Shown: piece by piece, positions 22,561 to 32,329 of the stretch
How the letters are laid out: every line of letters begins with the position of its first letter
Numbering within the stretch: the first letter of the stretch is position 1
Assembly (NCBI GenBank): GCA_947044405.1
Contig: CAMRHE010000157.1
Span: 1,386,501-1,450,500, forward strand
Reading direction: 5' to 3'
From: Leptodactylus fallax
Lineage: Eukaryota; Chordata; Amphibia; Anura; Leptodactylidae
Length of the DNA stretch: 64,000 bases
Notes under the pieces: generated by a model
The model's database searches: none
What the model saw: the letters and a program-made list of their open reading frames with translations, nothing else
What the model was told of the DNA's origin: nothing
Made by a program: the position numbers and the translations under genes

Positions 22561-23170
22561 CCCCCTCTAGTTTCCGCCAGTTTAAACTGGGGCACGAGGA
22601 GAGGGACTTAATACTGTGGCGCAATTGGAGGGGAACATTATAATGTGGGGGCATATAATGTTAGGGTGACTGTAGGAGCATTATACTGTGTGGAGGCACA
22701 TGGAAAAATGGATAAGAATGGGCAGAGTCAACGTAGAAGTGGGTGGAGCTAAATTTGCCACAGTGTGCCTCACATTTTGTCCCTCTATCTGTCCTTTGAA
22801 AGTTGGGAGGTATGCAAATGGCAGTTAGAAAAGCTGGCAGCTGGAAATGATGTAACGTGGAATGTAATGGCTAATATAAAACATAGGGGTGGGACTTATG
22901 CATATAGACAATTCGTGTCATAGTTGACCATAGCAACCAATCAAATCACTGCTTTTCAACCTGTACTGCAATAATGAAAGCTTCAATCTGATTGGCTATA
23001 ATGGACCAGTACTGCATATCTCCACTAGCTTTATACAGCATGGGTAACATGCAGGGTCAGATTTGGCATTTCTTGGTCCCAAACAAAGTTATGTCTGGGG
23101 GCTGTTCTTATTGAAAATGTTTAGGTCATGCCCCATGTTTACAGGAACTGCACCCTATTTACAGGTCAAA
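22561..23170. other. Repeat-derived spacer
   Basis: Further ACATTATAATGTGGGGG and CATTATACTGTGTGGAGG minisatellite-like units to about 22,700, then unassigned DNA including TTTGTCCCTCTATCTGTCC. No gene. Confidence 0.45.
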
Positions 23171-23285
23171 AAATCTGGCGTAGATTGTGAGCCCTATATG
23201 GGACAGTGACTGTCAATGTCTGTAAAGCTCTGCGGAATATGATGGCGCTCTACAAGTAAGCATAATAAATAAATAAATAATAAAG
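23171..23285 (+). mobile_element. tRNA-derived SINE, 3' fragment
   Basis: TAGATTGTGAGCCCTATATG, GGACAGTGACTGTCAATGTC, GGCGCTCTACAAGTAAGCAT and an ATAA-repeat tail match the 3' body and tail of the SINE at 37,855-38,128 (there on the minus strand). The tRNA-like head is absent. Confidence 0.75.
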
Positions 23286-23600
23286 CTGGCCAAAATTGTG
23301 CAGCATGATGTGCTATCTTATCTGAATTCCCCGCCCAAGAGCACAGGAATATTTTATTTTTGCCTTTGATCCCTGCACTGCTGCCATAACCAGTCAGGGA
23401 TTAATGGCCAGTATCAAAACCCACCCAACCTGCCCCGTCATTTACACCAAATCCATGGTAGAAGCATGAGGACAGTGACCTAGCGTAGGTCAAATAACCT
23501 GACTTTGCTATATCCTAGTGACTGCGCCAGTCAGGGAGAGACAGTGAGGAAGTGATTTCACATAGCAACAGAGTATACAGTATACATTCAGAGATTTTTT
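23286..23600. other. Intergenic spacer
   Basis: Nothing supported. Confidence 0.45.
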
Positions 23601-24060
23601 TGTTAATGGTCACAGTGGTGGCACGAGAGGGGATATTATTTGAGACTTGGAGCATGTGAGGGGGCATTAATAGAGACTGAAGCACAAGAAGAGCATCGTT
23701 AGACACTGGGTGTATGTAAGGTGGTATTATTAGAGAGATAGACACTTAGGGGGGCATTATTCGAGAACATGGCATGTGAGGATGCATTAATAGAGACTGT
23801 GGGCATGTGTGGGGGCTTTATTAGTGAGTTGGAACACAAGAATGGTCATTACCATTACTGAGCAGATGAGTAATAGGGCATTATTACTTAGTGGGGGGTG
23901 AAATGGAAATATTATTATGTAGTGGAGTATAATTTCTGAGCAGAGGTTCAACTGGGCATTTTTACTGAGCTCAGGTGTAATGGGGCATTACTGAGTGAGT
24001 GGGAAAAAAGTAGCATTGTTACTGAGAAGGGGTACAACGGGGGGCCTCATTACTGATAGG
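23600..24060. repeat. Degenerate G-rich minisatellite
   Basis: About ten degenerate units of the form GGGGCATTATTAGAGACTG with roughly 40-50 bp spacing (23,650-24,050). Related in style to the minisatellites at 22,285 and 32,330, but the unit differs. Short frames here are not genes. Confidence 0.6.
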
Positions 24061-24470
24061 GGGAACAATAGGGTCATTTTTTTTACCAAACCAAACAAAT
24101 GGAAATTTGTCTCGGTTGAACTCGAATGGCTGCCACATTATACTCTGGGGTCTCTTCAGATCCCAGAATATAATAGATGGAGGCCCAGGGGAGGTGAAAA
24201 AAAAAAAAATATTCATACTCATTTTCTCTTATCTTTTTTGGGCCTCCTAATGACATCCAGCGTTCTTCTGTGACGTCATCGGCCCGTGGTCACCCTGTGA
24301 TTGGGCCTCAGTGGTGACATGGGCACACCGAGTGTCATGACTCATGATGAAAGATCGAGCTAAATTGCTAACACTATGGGCATGCTCAGTAAGTGCCTTA
24401 CTAATAGCAATGCTCTATTCGCCCGCGGCGGAAGCACCAGGGAAAAAATCACGTCATTTTACAGTCAGAG
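24060..24470. other. Repeat-derived spacer
   Basis: Includes TTATACTCTGGGGTCTCTTC, also found near 32,320, and a poly-A run. No gene. Confidence 0.4.
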
Positions 24471-24775
24471 CAAAGTGGATGGGATTCTAGTGAATCCCAT
24501 GCCCACTTTGCGGAAAAAAAACGTGCTGCGGACACGCGGCGATTTCCAAAACCGGCACGGTTTTGGAAATCGCAGCATGTCAATTATACCTACGGAAACG
24601 CCGGCAGTTTTCCCATAGGTATAATTGAAACTAGAAGTCCGCAGAGGAAAGAAGCTTTGCAAACTTTCTGTCTAAAGCGCTGTGGGAAGAACCGCGATGC
24701 GATCCCGCCACAATTTCTCCTGCAGCGCTTTTTTTTGCTGCGGGACGCCACGTGGGACCTTAGTCTAATCCAGGC
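24470..24775. repeat. Foldback repeat sharing arms with 41,384-41,600
   Basis: Contains nested inverted pieces: GGATGGGATTCTAGTGAATC, GATTTCCAAAACCG versus CGGTTTTGGAAATC (24,541-24,573), and AATTATACCTACGGAAAC versus CATAGGTATAATTG. The same blocks (TTTCCAAAACCATTGCGG, CGCAGCATGTCAATTATAC) recur at 41,440-41,490. Non-coding. Confidence 0.6.
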
Positions 24776-25028
24776 TTCACATAATGTAGATCTGATGCTG
24801 AAAAAATTGGCCACTTCTAATTTACTGACATTTTGTGTTATTATGCCTGGTGCAGATACCGGACCATTGATTCATCCTAAACATTATGATTTTACATTAC
24901 ACTTGTATGGCTGCAAGGAGTCTGCCACCTTCATATTCAACTGCTTCCATCATGTTACAGAGCACACTTCAGTGATAAACTGGTTATGTAAGTCAGTTTT
25001 GTAGATTTGGAAAAAATAACTGATATTT
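24776..25028. other. Intergenic spacer
   Basis: No feature supported. Confidence 0.4.
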
Positions 25029-25214
25029 TATGCAAATTAGGCAGTTGTGCACTGTGTTCATGTTTTCAGCTCCTTGGAGCACTCATCTGCTTGCGCACCA
25101 CACTGTACAGTGAGAGATAACCCTCTCACTATCATCCATCCTACCTGGTCAGCTATAGCGCTGCTTCCAGTGTTGAAGCTCCACCTCCAGTGCAGCAACT
25201 GCCTCATTTGCATA
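25029..25214. repeat. MITE with TATGCAAAT.AGGCAGTTG ends (copy 1)
   Basis: Left TATGCAAATTAGGCAGTTG and right CAACTGCCTCATTTGCATA are inverted. The interior contains AGCTCCTTGGAGCACT and a TACAGTGAGAG block shared with the copy at 43,744-43,963. Confidence 0.75.
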
Positions 25215-25237
25215 CCCCCGCGGAGGGGGTTTGAGCC

Positions 25238-26322
25238 CGGGGGCAGTGTAAGCCGTGCACCGTGGTGGGCTCACCAGGATGCAGCGAAGTCACGAACAAA
25301 GGAAGCGACTCCAAATCAATTTAGTAAACATGCAAGATTTTATTTTGTGCAGTAACACCTATTTACCAGAAAAACAATCTCAACTATTTACATACACTCA
25401 GCCAGGAAGCTGAGGCCCTGGTGTTGTACAGCGCGGTGTGAAGCTCCAAAACACTCCAAGCTTTTACCTATCTGCAGGCTACTAACCAGCCGCTTGTTAC
25501 CTTTTTATCACCCTAGTCACAGGGACAATTCAGTGAGTGTGATAGAGGCACCGGCAGTATAACACAAGAGCTTACAAACTTATCAAATACCCCTATTCCC
25601 CACAATCAAAGTATAACCGAGTAAATATCATAGTAGGTCAGCTTGCAAGCCAAAGAAATATGATAATGTATAAAATCTCGCTTCTAGACTTCCTCAGAAG
25701 CTTCTCTCTGGGAGTTGCAAGTCTATAGAATTCTCTGAGTCTTAGTCCTTACTACCAAATAGGTAGATAATTCACCAGTCGTGTGGCCTGTGAATATGAG
25801 GATGCCTCCAAGCAATTTGCGCCAAAAATGTAATGCGGTGCGTGCACGATTACTTCTCTTACTGATTCAGATTTGTTAGGTACCTTTTAGCTTTTCTCTG
25901 GAACCGCTGAAAGCAGGGCTCATCCAAACATGCGGTCTCACTGACAGGGCCACTTCTCAGCCGGGTCCTTTATAGCAATCTTCAGCTTAGGATGCTGTCT
26001 GAACAAACCCTGGAACAGTCTCTGCTTCAGCACCCCCTTGTTATATGTCTGTTCCCTTAGGAATCCGGTTTCTCTCACTTCAGTCCTGCTTCTTCTAAAA
26101 ACTCAAAAGCACACTCCTAAAATGGCTGCCACACACACTCTCTTCCTGTTTGTTCCTCCTCTGCAGAACAGGGTCTCCACGTCACTACTCCAGGGAATTA
26201 CAGAATTATAGAAATTACAGTCTCTTCTATTTCTGAGGTAACAGTGGCCTCTTGTGGTCAAACAAACAAATGTCAGTTTATAAAAAAAAATAAACTTATC
26301 TACAGAAACAGTTACATTCATA
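25238..26322 (-). mobile_element. Possible solitary LTR (minus strand)
   Basis: On the minus strand this block would begin TGTTATGAATGTAACTG and end ..CACGGCTTACA, the TG...CA form of an LTR. It lacks coding capacity and abuts the Ngaro-type relic. No target-site duplication was found around these edges and no internal region is recognisable, so the boundaries and the LTR call are tentative. Confidence 0.3.
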
Positions 26323-26382
26323 ACATGAGGGCTGTTTCCCCATCTTACAGCAGGATCCTCGGCGTCCTAACGCAAGGGTTAC

Positions 26383-26500
26383 TGTTGGCAGTTCAATGAA
26401 GGACTGTGCAAATTCGGAGCCTCGTGTCGTTTCAAGCACGAGTGCTCCGGCTGCGGGGGATCTCATAGCCTCAACAAGTGCTTCAAGTGGGTAAAGGGGA
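26383..26500 (+). pseudogene. Gag-like fragment with CCCH zinc finger
   Basis: The frame reads CWQFNEGLCKFGASCRFKHE, a C-x7-C-x5-C-x3-H finger, then CSGCGGSHSLNKC. Such fingers close the first protein of DIRS/Ngaro-type elements, where they probably bind the element RNA. Everything upstream is missing. Confidence 0.65.
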
Positions 26501-26509
26501 AGGCCGGCA

Positions 26510-28210
26510 ATGCTGTGGAGAAAAGGGAGGACGCCAGTGAGGGTCGAGGTCTTGCTTCCTTTCCTACATAGATACCCGGGTAGGGAGGCGGCGGGTTTGT
26601 TGGAAAGGGGGTTTGAGGAGGGCTTTTGCATTCTATTTAATGTGGCGGCCCCCGCGTTTAGGCCGAGTAATTTGAAATCGGCGCTGGATCATCCGGGGGT
26701 TGTTGGGGATAAGCTGGTGGTGGAGGTGGCGTTGGGGAGGATGGCAGTCCCCTTTACAGAGCCCTCTTGGCCTCACTTGCGGGTGTCTCCATTGGGGGTG
26801 GTACCAAAGCGGGAACCTTACAAGTTCCGCCTCATTCATTACCTTTCCTTTCCGGCGGGGGCCTCAGTCAACGATGGCATTGCCCCGGCTTTGTCGTCGG
26901 TGTCATATGCTTCCTTTGATAGGGTGGTGGCGCTGGTTCGGCGGGCGGGCAGGGATGCCCTTATGGCCAAGACAGATATAGAGGCGGCATTTCGGTTGCT
27001 GCCTGTGCATCTGGATTGCTTTCACCTTTTGGGATGCATGTGGGAGGAACAGTACTTTATGGATTGTTGTTTGCCCATGGGCTGTTCCATCTCCTGTGCA
27101 TGCTTTGGGACATATAGTTCCTTTTGAAGTGGGTGGTGAGGGACGTGACGGGTATGTCCTCCATCATCCACTATTTATTTTATTTATTTATTTATTTTAC
27201 TTACTTGTATAGCGCCATCATATTCCACAGCACTTTACAGATATTATCGGTCGCTGTCCCATATAGGGCTCACAATCTACATTCCTTATCTGGATGATTG
27301 TCTCTGTGTGGATTCTATGCGGTCTCCTGAGTGTCTGATGTTGCTTCGGTCGGTGGCGGGGTTATTTGGTGTTCTGTTGCCGCCGGATAAGGAAGAAGGT
27401 CCGGTGCCTGTTCTGAAGTTTTTGGGTATTGAATTAGCTTTGCCCGAGGATAAATTGGAGGACTTGAAGGGGACTGTCTGGGCTTTGCAGGGTTTGCGCA
27501 AGGTTCGTTTGCGGGAAGTTCAGTCATTTTTGGGGTAGTTGAATTTTGCCTGTCGGATTATGCCTATGGGCAGGATTTTCTGTCACCAGTTAGCGGCTTC
27601 CACAGATGGAATGCGGTCGCCTCATCACTTCGTGTGGCTTACGGCAGATGTGAGGACGGACCTGGTAGTCTGGGAAGCTTTTCTGCAACGATTTTAATGG
27701 GCGTTCGTTGTGGCTCTTCTCGGTTGTTAGTAGTGGGGTCTTAGCCCGGTATATGGATGCGGCAGGATCTGCTGGTTTTGGGGCGTATGTTAGGGGTCAC
27801 TGGTGTGCGGGTTTCTGGCCGGCAGCTTGGTCGGATGCGGGGCTGGTGTCTAACTTGGCCTTGCTGGAACTTTTCCCCATTTTAGTGGCGGTGGAGTTGT
27901 GGGGGGAGGCGTTGCGTAACTGGCGGTTATGCTTCCATTGTGATGGCGTTATTAATCCCAATTGGTCCCCCCCGGTGGTCTCATTGATGCGGCATTTGGT
28001 ATTGCGGTGTTTGGAGCTTATTTGCATGTCTGCGTGCCATGTGCCTGCTGTTGAGAATTCGGTGTCTGCCGCCTTGTCTCGCCTTCAGTTTGGCATGTTC
28101 GGGGAACTGGTTCCGGAGGCAGAGGGTGTGGGCGAGATTTGTCCGGATCTCTGGTGGTCCCTGGTGTCAGTGCTGCGGTGGGTCTTGTCCGGCACTTGGT
28201 GTCGGCAGTG
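26510..28210 (+). pseudogene. Ngaro/DIRS-type reverse transcriptase-RNase H, disrupted
   Basis: The RT fingers and palm are readable from 26,510: SPLGVVPKREPYKFRLIHYL, then MAKTDIEAAFRLLPV with the first catalytic Asp, then LPMGCSISCACF. The frame closes at 27,125-27,127. The catalytic YLDD region is split by a SINE (27,171-27,287); LDD resumes just after it. Later frames (27,308-27,538, then 27,708-28,211) carry VPVLKFLGIELALPEDKLED and the RNase H start YMDAAGSAGFGAYVRGHW with ALLELFPILVAVELW. Several stops and frame changes separate these pieces. The intact enzyme would copy element RNA and remove the RNA strand; this copy cannot. Confidence 0.8.
27171..27287 (-). mobile_element. SINE 3' fragment inserted in the Ngaro-type RT
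   Basis: An ATTT-repeat tract followed by TATAGCGCCATCATATTCCA, GCACTTTACAGATATT and ATAGGGCTCACAATCTACAT matches the tail and 3' body of the SINE at 37,855-38,128, same orientation. The tRNA-like head is missing, as in 5'-truncated inserts. Confidence 0.85.
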
Positions 28211-28319
28211 ACTTGGCGGAAGTACAAGTAGGTTTGGCAGGATTGGGAGGCGGCTTGCTGTGCTTTTGGGGAGGTCCTGTTGGACGACGATTGATTGTTG
28301 CTTGTAGTTTCCTGGGTGG

Positions 28320-28935
28320 TTGAGGCTTTTGCAGAAGGGCGTTCCGCGCATGTTATGGCACAGAGGTTGTCAGGTTTGGCTTTTGGTTTCGGCTGCGGGG
28401 CTTGCGCGACGTCACCAAGGATTTTGTGGTTTGGCAGGCTATGCGGGGTTTTCGTCCGGTGATGGCGCAGCGTGATCAGCGCATGACCGGTGTCTTATGA
28501 TTTGTTGCAACGGTTACTGGCATGCTTGCCGGCCTTATGTTTTTCGGAGTTTGAGGTTGCCTTGTTTCAAGCGGCTTTTGTGTTGGCATTCTATGGGGTT
28601 TTTCCGGGTCGGGGAGTTGGTTAGTGATCCGGTGGTGGAGCACGGGGGTTGTAGTTTGTGGAGGTGTCATTTTTTGCGGATAAGGTGGAGGGTTTTTTGC
28701 GTCGGTCTAAGACTGATGTCGTAGGTAGTGGGGGCCTGGTTGTGCTACGCGTGGTGCCAGGCAGTGCTTGTTGCCCGGTGCAGGTGGTGGCAGCCATTTT
28801 GCGGCTCAGGGGGTCATTTCCTGGGTCCTTGTTGTGTCACAGCAATGTGGGGCCTTGTGGGGGATAATGCGGTGCGACGACTGGGGAGGTGGGAATCCGA
28901 GCGGTTCCGCCTCTGTCCGTCCTTCCTTGTTGCAT
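28320..28935 (+). pseudogene. Tyrosine recombinase of the Ngaro-type element, degraded
   Basis: Fragments in different frames read FVVWQAMRGFRPVMAQR, FFRVGELVSDPVVEHGG (the Arg box region), FLRRSKTDVV, then LVGDNAVRRLGRWESERFRL near 28,860. The last block normally precedes the catalytic Tyr; here it runs into CPSF, so the Tyr is not visible. The His-x-x-Arg segment also appears deleted between about 28,840 and 28,860. The intact enzyme would insert circular cDNA without target duplication. Confidence 0.7.
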
Positions 28936-29034
28936 TAATGGTTGGCTATGGGGGGGGGGGGTGTTGTTTGCTTTCTAATTACATGGTTTGTGTTTTGGTT
29001 CCTTTTGTTCTGTTTTTCTTTTGCAGGTCTATGT

Positions 29035-29577
29035 CTCGTGTGGATCTTTGGACTCTCCTATGTGTTGCGGAGGTGCGGCCAGACAACCGACAGCTGGGCC
29101 TTCCTCGGAGCGAGGTGGTGGTGAAATGGTTCGGTGTGCAAGGCATGGTTTGGAGCCGAGTGTTGCTGGAGTTTCAGATTTAATGTCGAGTGGATCGGCC
29201 TCCGAACGTGCTGGTGTTGCATGTTGGGGGGAATGATCTTGGCGTCCGTTATTCCCGGGAACTTATTAGGGACATTGAGTTTGTTGTGTTGCAGGTGTTG
29301 GCGGAGTTCCCGGATGTAGTCTTGGTGTGGTCTGATATAGTGGCGAGGTTGGTGTGGCGGCATGCCAGGTCGGCGGCACGGTTGGATAAGATGTGCATTA
29401 AGGTGAATAAGGCAGTGTCGCGTTTTGTGGTCCATATAGTGGCGTGGTGGTGCGCCATAGGGAGTTGGAGTCTCTGTCTCTGGGGCTCCGCAGGCATGAC
29501 GGGACGGATCTGTGGATGCTGGGGTTGCATGATGAAGTGGAGCGAGCGGTCTCTGTGTGGCGGGCCTCACAGGCATA
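29035..29577 (+). pseudogene. SGNH/GDSL-hydrolase-like domain of the Ngaro-type element, frameshifted
   Basis: Pieces in successive frames: VWIFGLSYVL (29,040; possible block I Ser), LPRSEVVVKWFGVQGMVWSR (about 29,105), then PPNVLVLHVGGNDLG (29,195), the GxND block III of SGNH hydrolases, then FPDVVLVWSDIVARLVW. The last block, in yet another frame, reads RHDGTDLWML where Asp-x-x-His would be expected, so the catalytic His seems replaced. Hydrolase domains of this kind are known as extra coding regions in vertebrate and sea urchin Ngaro-like elements. Their role is not established. Confidence 0.7.
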
Positions 29578-29590
29578 AGGAGTCATGCCC

Positions 29591-29900
29591 ATGATTTGGT
29601 GGCAGGGGTGGTGATGGGTGAGAGGCCTAAGTAATGTTTTTTGGTAGGATCTCATCGGAGGTATGAAGATCTGGATGTTACATGTTAAGGCCCGGGAAGT
29701 CCCCTGGTTGGGCTATGGTCCCTCGTGGGGTTCATGTTCAAGACCTTAGAGGTTGAACGTTTACCCGAGGCGAGGCTTTGCGCCTGGGTAAGGGTAGGGG
29801 TGCCTCTTGCCTAGATACGGGTAGCTTATTGCACTTTGATAAGGGTTAAGTGTTGTTAGTGAGTCACTGTTTACAAGAATGTGTTAAAGTTATAAACAAG
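29591..29900. other. Probable 3' non-coding tail of the Ngaro-type element
   Basis: G-rich, CG-containing sequence (GTTAAGGCCCGGGAAGTCCC, GTTCATGTTCAAGACC) of the same composition as the element body until about 29,830, then AT-rich DNA. I could not find the split repeats that normally end such elements. Confidence 0.4.
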
Positions 29901-30830
29901 AGAAAAAGTTGAATCTTCAGCTCACCATGTCCATATGCAGATGAAATCCATAAAAAACGTCACAGAATGCAAGGAACGCTCTCCAGACTTTTTCAGAGCA
30001 AAATGTATTGGAAATGGAAAATAAAAAACGGTTCCAGCATCCAGAAGTTTAGATAAAATGTAACTTTTAATTCATAATGGATTAAACAAGTAGTAACAGC
30101 AGTTACATGGGAAAAAGATCCACAAAAAATCCTACGCGTTTCAGGGCGTATAGCCTCTTAGTCATGGCTACATAAGGATCAAAACACAACTGAATTTAAA
30201 ACACAAATGGATCAGGGATCTCCATCCACTAACAGATTTAACTATTAACATACCTAATAATATAAATGTATATCTGATATATAAAAAAATTTTTTATAGC
30301 CTCCATCATATATAAAATACATACATATAAATATATCCCAAATATACAAAAGTAATAAATGTAAACTTACATATAGCGTTTCATTAGGACGATGTATATA
30401 ACGTTCCCTCCATAAAATTCAAAATACAAAAGGAGAGATCACATGATCAAATCCCATGTGACTATTACATATTCAAAAAAGATGAGCGGCAAATTGCCGT
30501 CAACTAGTTAAAACAATAAACATGACATATAACGGCATTCTCACAATCTCCCTCCATAAAATTCAAAAAAAGGGGAGGAAGGTCACGTGAACATAATACA
30601 AGAAAGATCACGCGATATTCCACATGACTATATTCAAAGAATGAGCGGCAAGAAATCTTTTTTGCCGTCATCTAATATAAGAGCCGTATATACTATAAAC
30701 GGCAAATTCCCTCCATAAAATTCAAAAGGGTAAAATTTATGTGAAGGAATAACACGTGATCAAAAGAATAAATCACATGATACATCCTGTGAATGAATTC
30801 AAAAAGTTATAATTTATATCGCCCCCCTTT
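29900..30830 (-). repeat. Dispersed repeat with hammerhead-like motif and about 155 bp tandem units
   Basis: The minus strand between 30,160 and 30,131 has a core resembling a hammerhead ribozyme (AGAGGCTATACGCCCTGAAA, then CGCG). From about 30,400 to 30,810 three units of roughly 150-160 bp each begin with TCCCTCCATAAAATTCAAAA. Each carries ATCACATGA-type and GAGCGGCAA/TTGCCGTCA inverted bits. This combination is reminiscent of Penelope-like element ends, but no reverse transcriptase is present here. Confidence 0.45.
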
Positions 30831-31838
30831 TAGGGTGGAAAAATTATGGTTATGTGTTTATAGTTTTTATGTGTTATTTAATAGAACAGCCTGACAGGCC
30901 AATTTTAAATCCATATCGTTGTCCTGGTCTTTACTGAAACAAGGTATGTGGGGCTGGTATGTTGGGTGAGTACAAGGGTTGATGATGGCTAAGAGCGGAC
31001 TATATTCCTCCTCCTCGCGTCATGTGTATTAAGGCTTCCAAGTCCCCTTGATAATAAGGAAAGTAGCAGTGTGTTAACCCCTTTAATGGCTGATCCACAT
31101 TTTAAAAATTGATGTCCTACCCATATAATAGGATATCAATTTTAGTTTGCTGGGGGTGTGACTGCCATGAACTCTAATGCTCAGTTGTTTCCCTGTGCTG
31201 GCACAAGCTGTTATGCTCAGTCATTGTACTTTTAATAGTGGCCATAGTGGGTAATGTTTAATGATAAACATTTGTAATGCGCTTTTCTCACCAAGGGATT
31301 CAACGAACAGGGAGTGTTGTGGAGTAGGGCGTTCATGGGTACCATACTGAGGCGGTTGTCCAAATCAAGTCTATGGGACAACTGCTGCTGTACTCACTAT
31401 GGCCAAAAGTAAGTGAGTGAGCACTGTAGCTCACGGTGGCACAAGGAAAAATTCTCATCTGTGGGGTTCCAGCAATTCAATTCCCGGCGATCTAAAACTG
31501 ATGTCCTGTTTTTCTTCAGATGTTGCTGCAGTTTATCTAAGCAGCAAACCTTTTGTGTTCCCATAGAAACAGTAAAGATAAATGCTCCATTATCAATCTG
31601 GGGTATGTCACTAAATAATGTCTGAAAATTCATTTTCTCAGCATAATCTAAAGCAATCCAGTCTTTACTCTCACACGCATACAAGTATCATACAACTATC
31701 CTGGTCATGTCATATATATAGGTGCACTGACATGGCTTATCTTTGAATCCACATTTTTCCAGGATGACCGAAAAGGCAAGAGAACCTTTTCTTTGAGAAC
31801 TGAACACAACGCTTATCCTTTTTACTGGAGAATTGCTC
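30831..31838. other. Intergenic spacer with eroded MITE pieces
   Basis: TTAACCCCTTTAATGGCTGA near 31,075 and ATGTCCTACCC/GATATCAATTTTAG look like fragments of palindromic repeats. No coding gene supported; open frames here (for example 31,397-31,684) lack recognisable domains. Confidence 0.4.
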
Positions 31839-32329
31839 ATCTGGATCAGGGCCGGCGTTAGGGGGGGGGGCAAACTTGGCAATTGCCCAGGGCCCTGTCC
31901 CCAAAGGGGCCCCCGGGATCCAGAGCCTGATGACTCCGGATCCCAGAGTCAGGCCCGGCCATATCAATAACAGAAAGTGACCAAGCGTCATGTGCCGCAG
32001 GGCCCCTTTCCGAGATGAGTAAAAACAAACATTTTTACTCACCTGTCCTAGGTGTCTGACGTCATCTTCTGGCGTTCCGGACCTCACCGCTGAGGCCTGG
32101 CCATCACGTGGGGCGTGCTAACTGCGTGCCTCACATCAACGCTGAGTCCTGTGATTGGTCTTCAGCGGTGACGTCCATAACGCGTGACATCAGCCGCAAA
32201 CAAGAGGAAGCCAGCGCTGGTGGTGATAGCGGAGCAGCGCGAGGAGGCCCATTAGAAGTAAGGCAAGGTTAATATAACTGTTTGTTATTTTCCCTTACCT
32301 CCCCACGGCCTTCGATAATTATACTCTGG

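Larger units (their letters stand above)
26370..29590 (+). mobile_element. Ngaro/DIRS-type tyrosine-recombinase retrotransposon, decayed
   Basis: In order on the plus strand: a CCCH zinc-finger piece of a Gag-like protein (26,383-26,490), RT (26,510-27,290), RNase H (27,740-28,000), tyrosine recombinase remnants (28,320-28,930) and an SGNH-hydrolase-like domain (29,035-29,577). This order and the absence of an integrase fit Ngaro-type elements. Base composition is notably G/T-rich with many CG pairs, unlike the AT-rich surroundings. Terminal split repeats could not be identified. Many frameshifts and a SINE insertion show it is dead. Confidence 0.75.

Noticed and set aside
25238..26322. Confident LTR call next to the Ngaro-type relic
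   Set aside because: TG...CA tips can be placed, but there is no matching target duplication or internal region, so it is kept only as a low-confidence feature.
29058..29655. Minus-strand frames of 172, 93 and 85 codons rich in His/Thr/Pro
   Set aside because: They are shadows of the G/T-rich Ngaro-type element on the opposite strand; the plus strand carries the recognisable SGNH-like and recombinase motifs.
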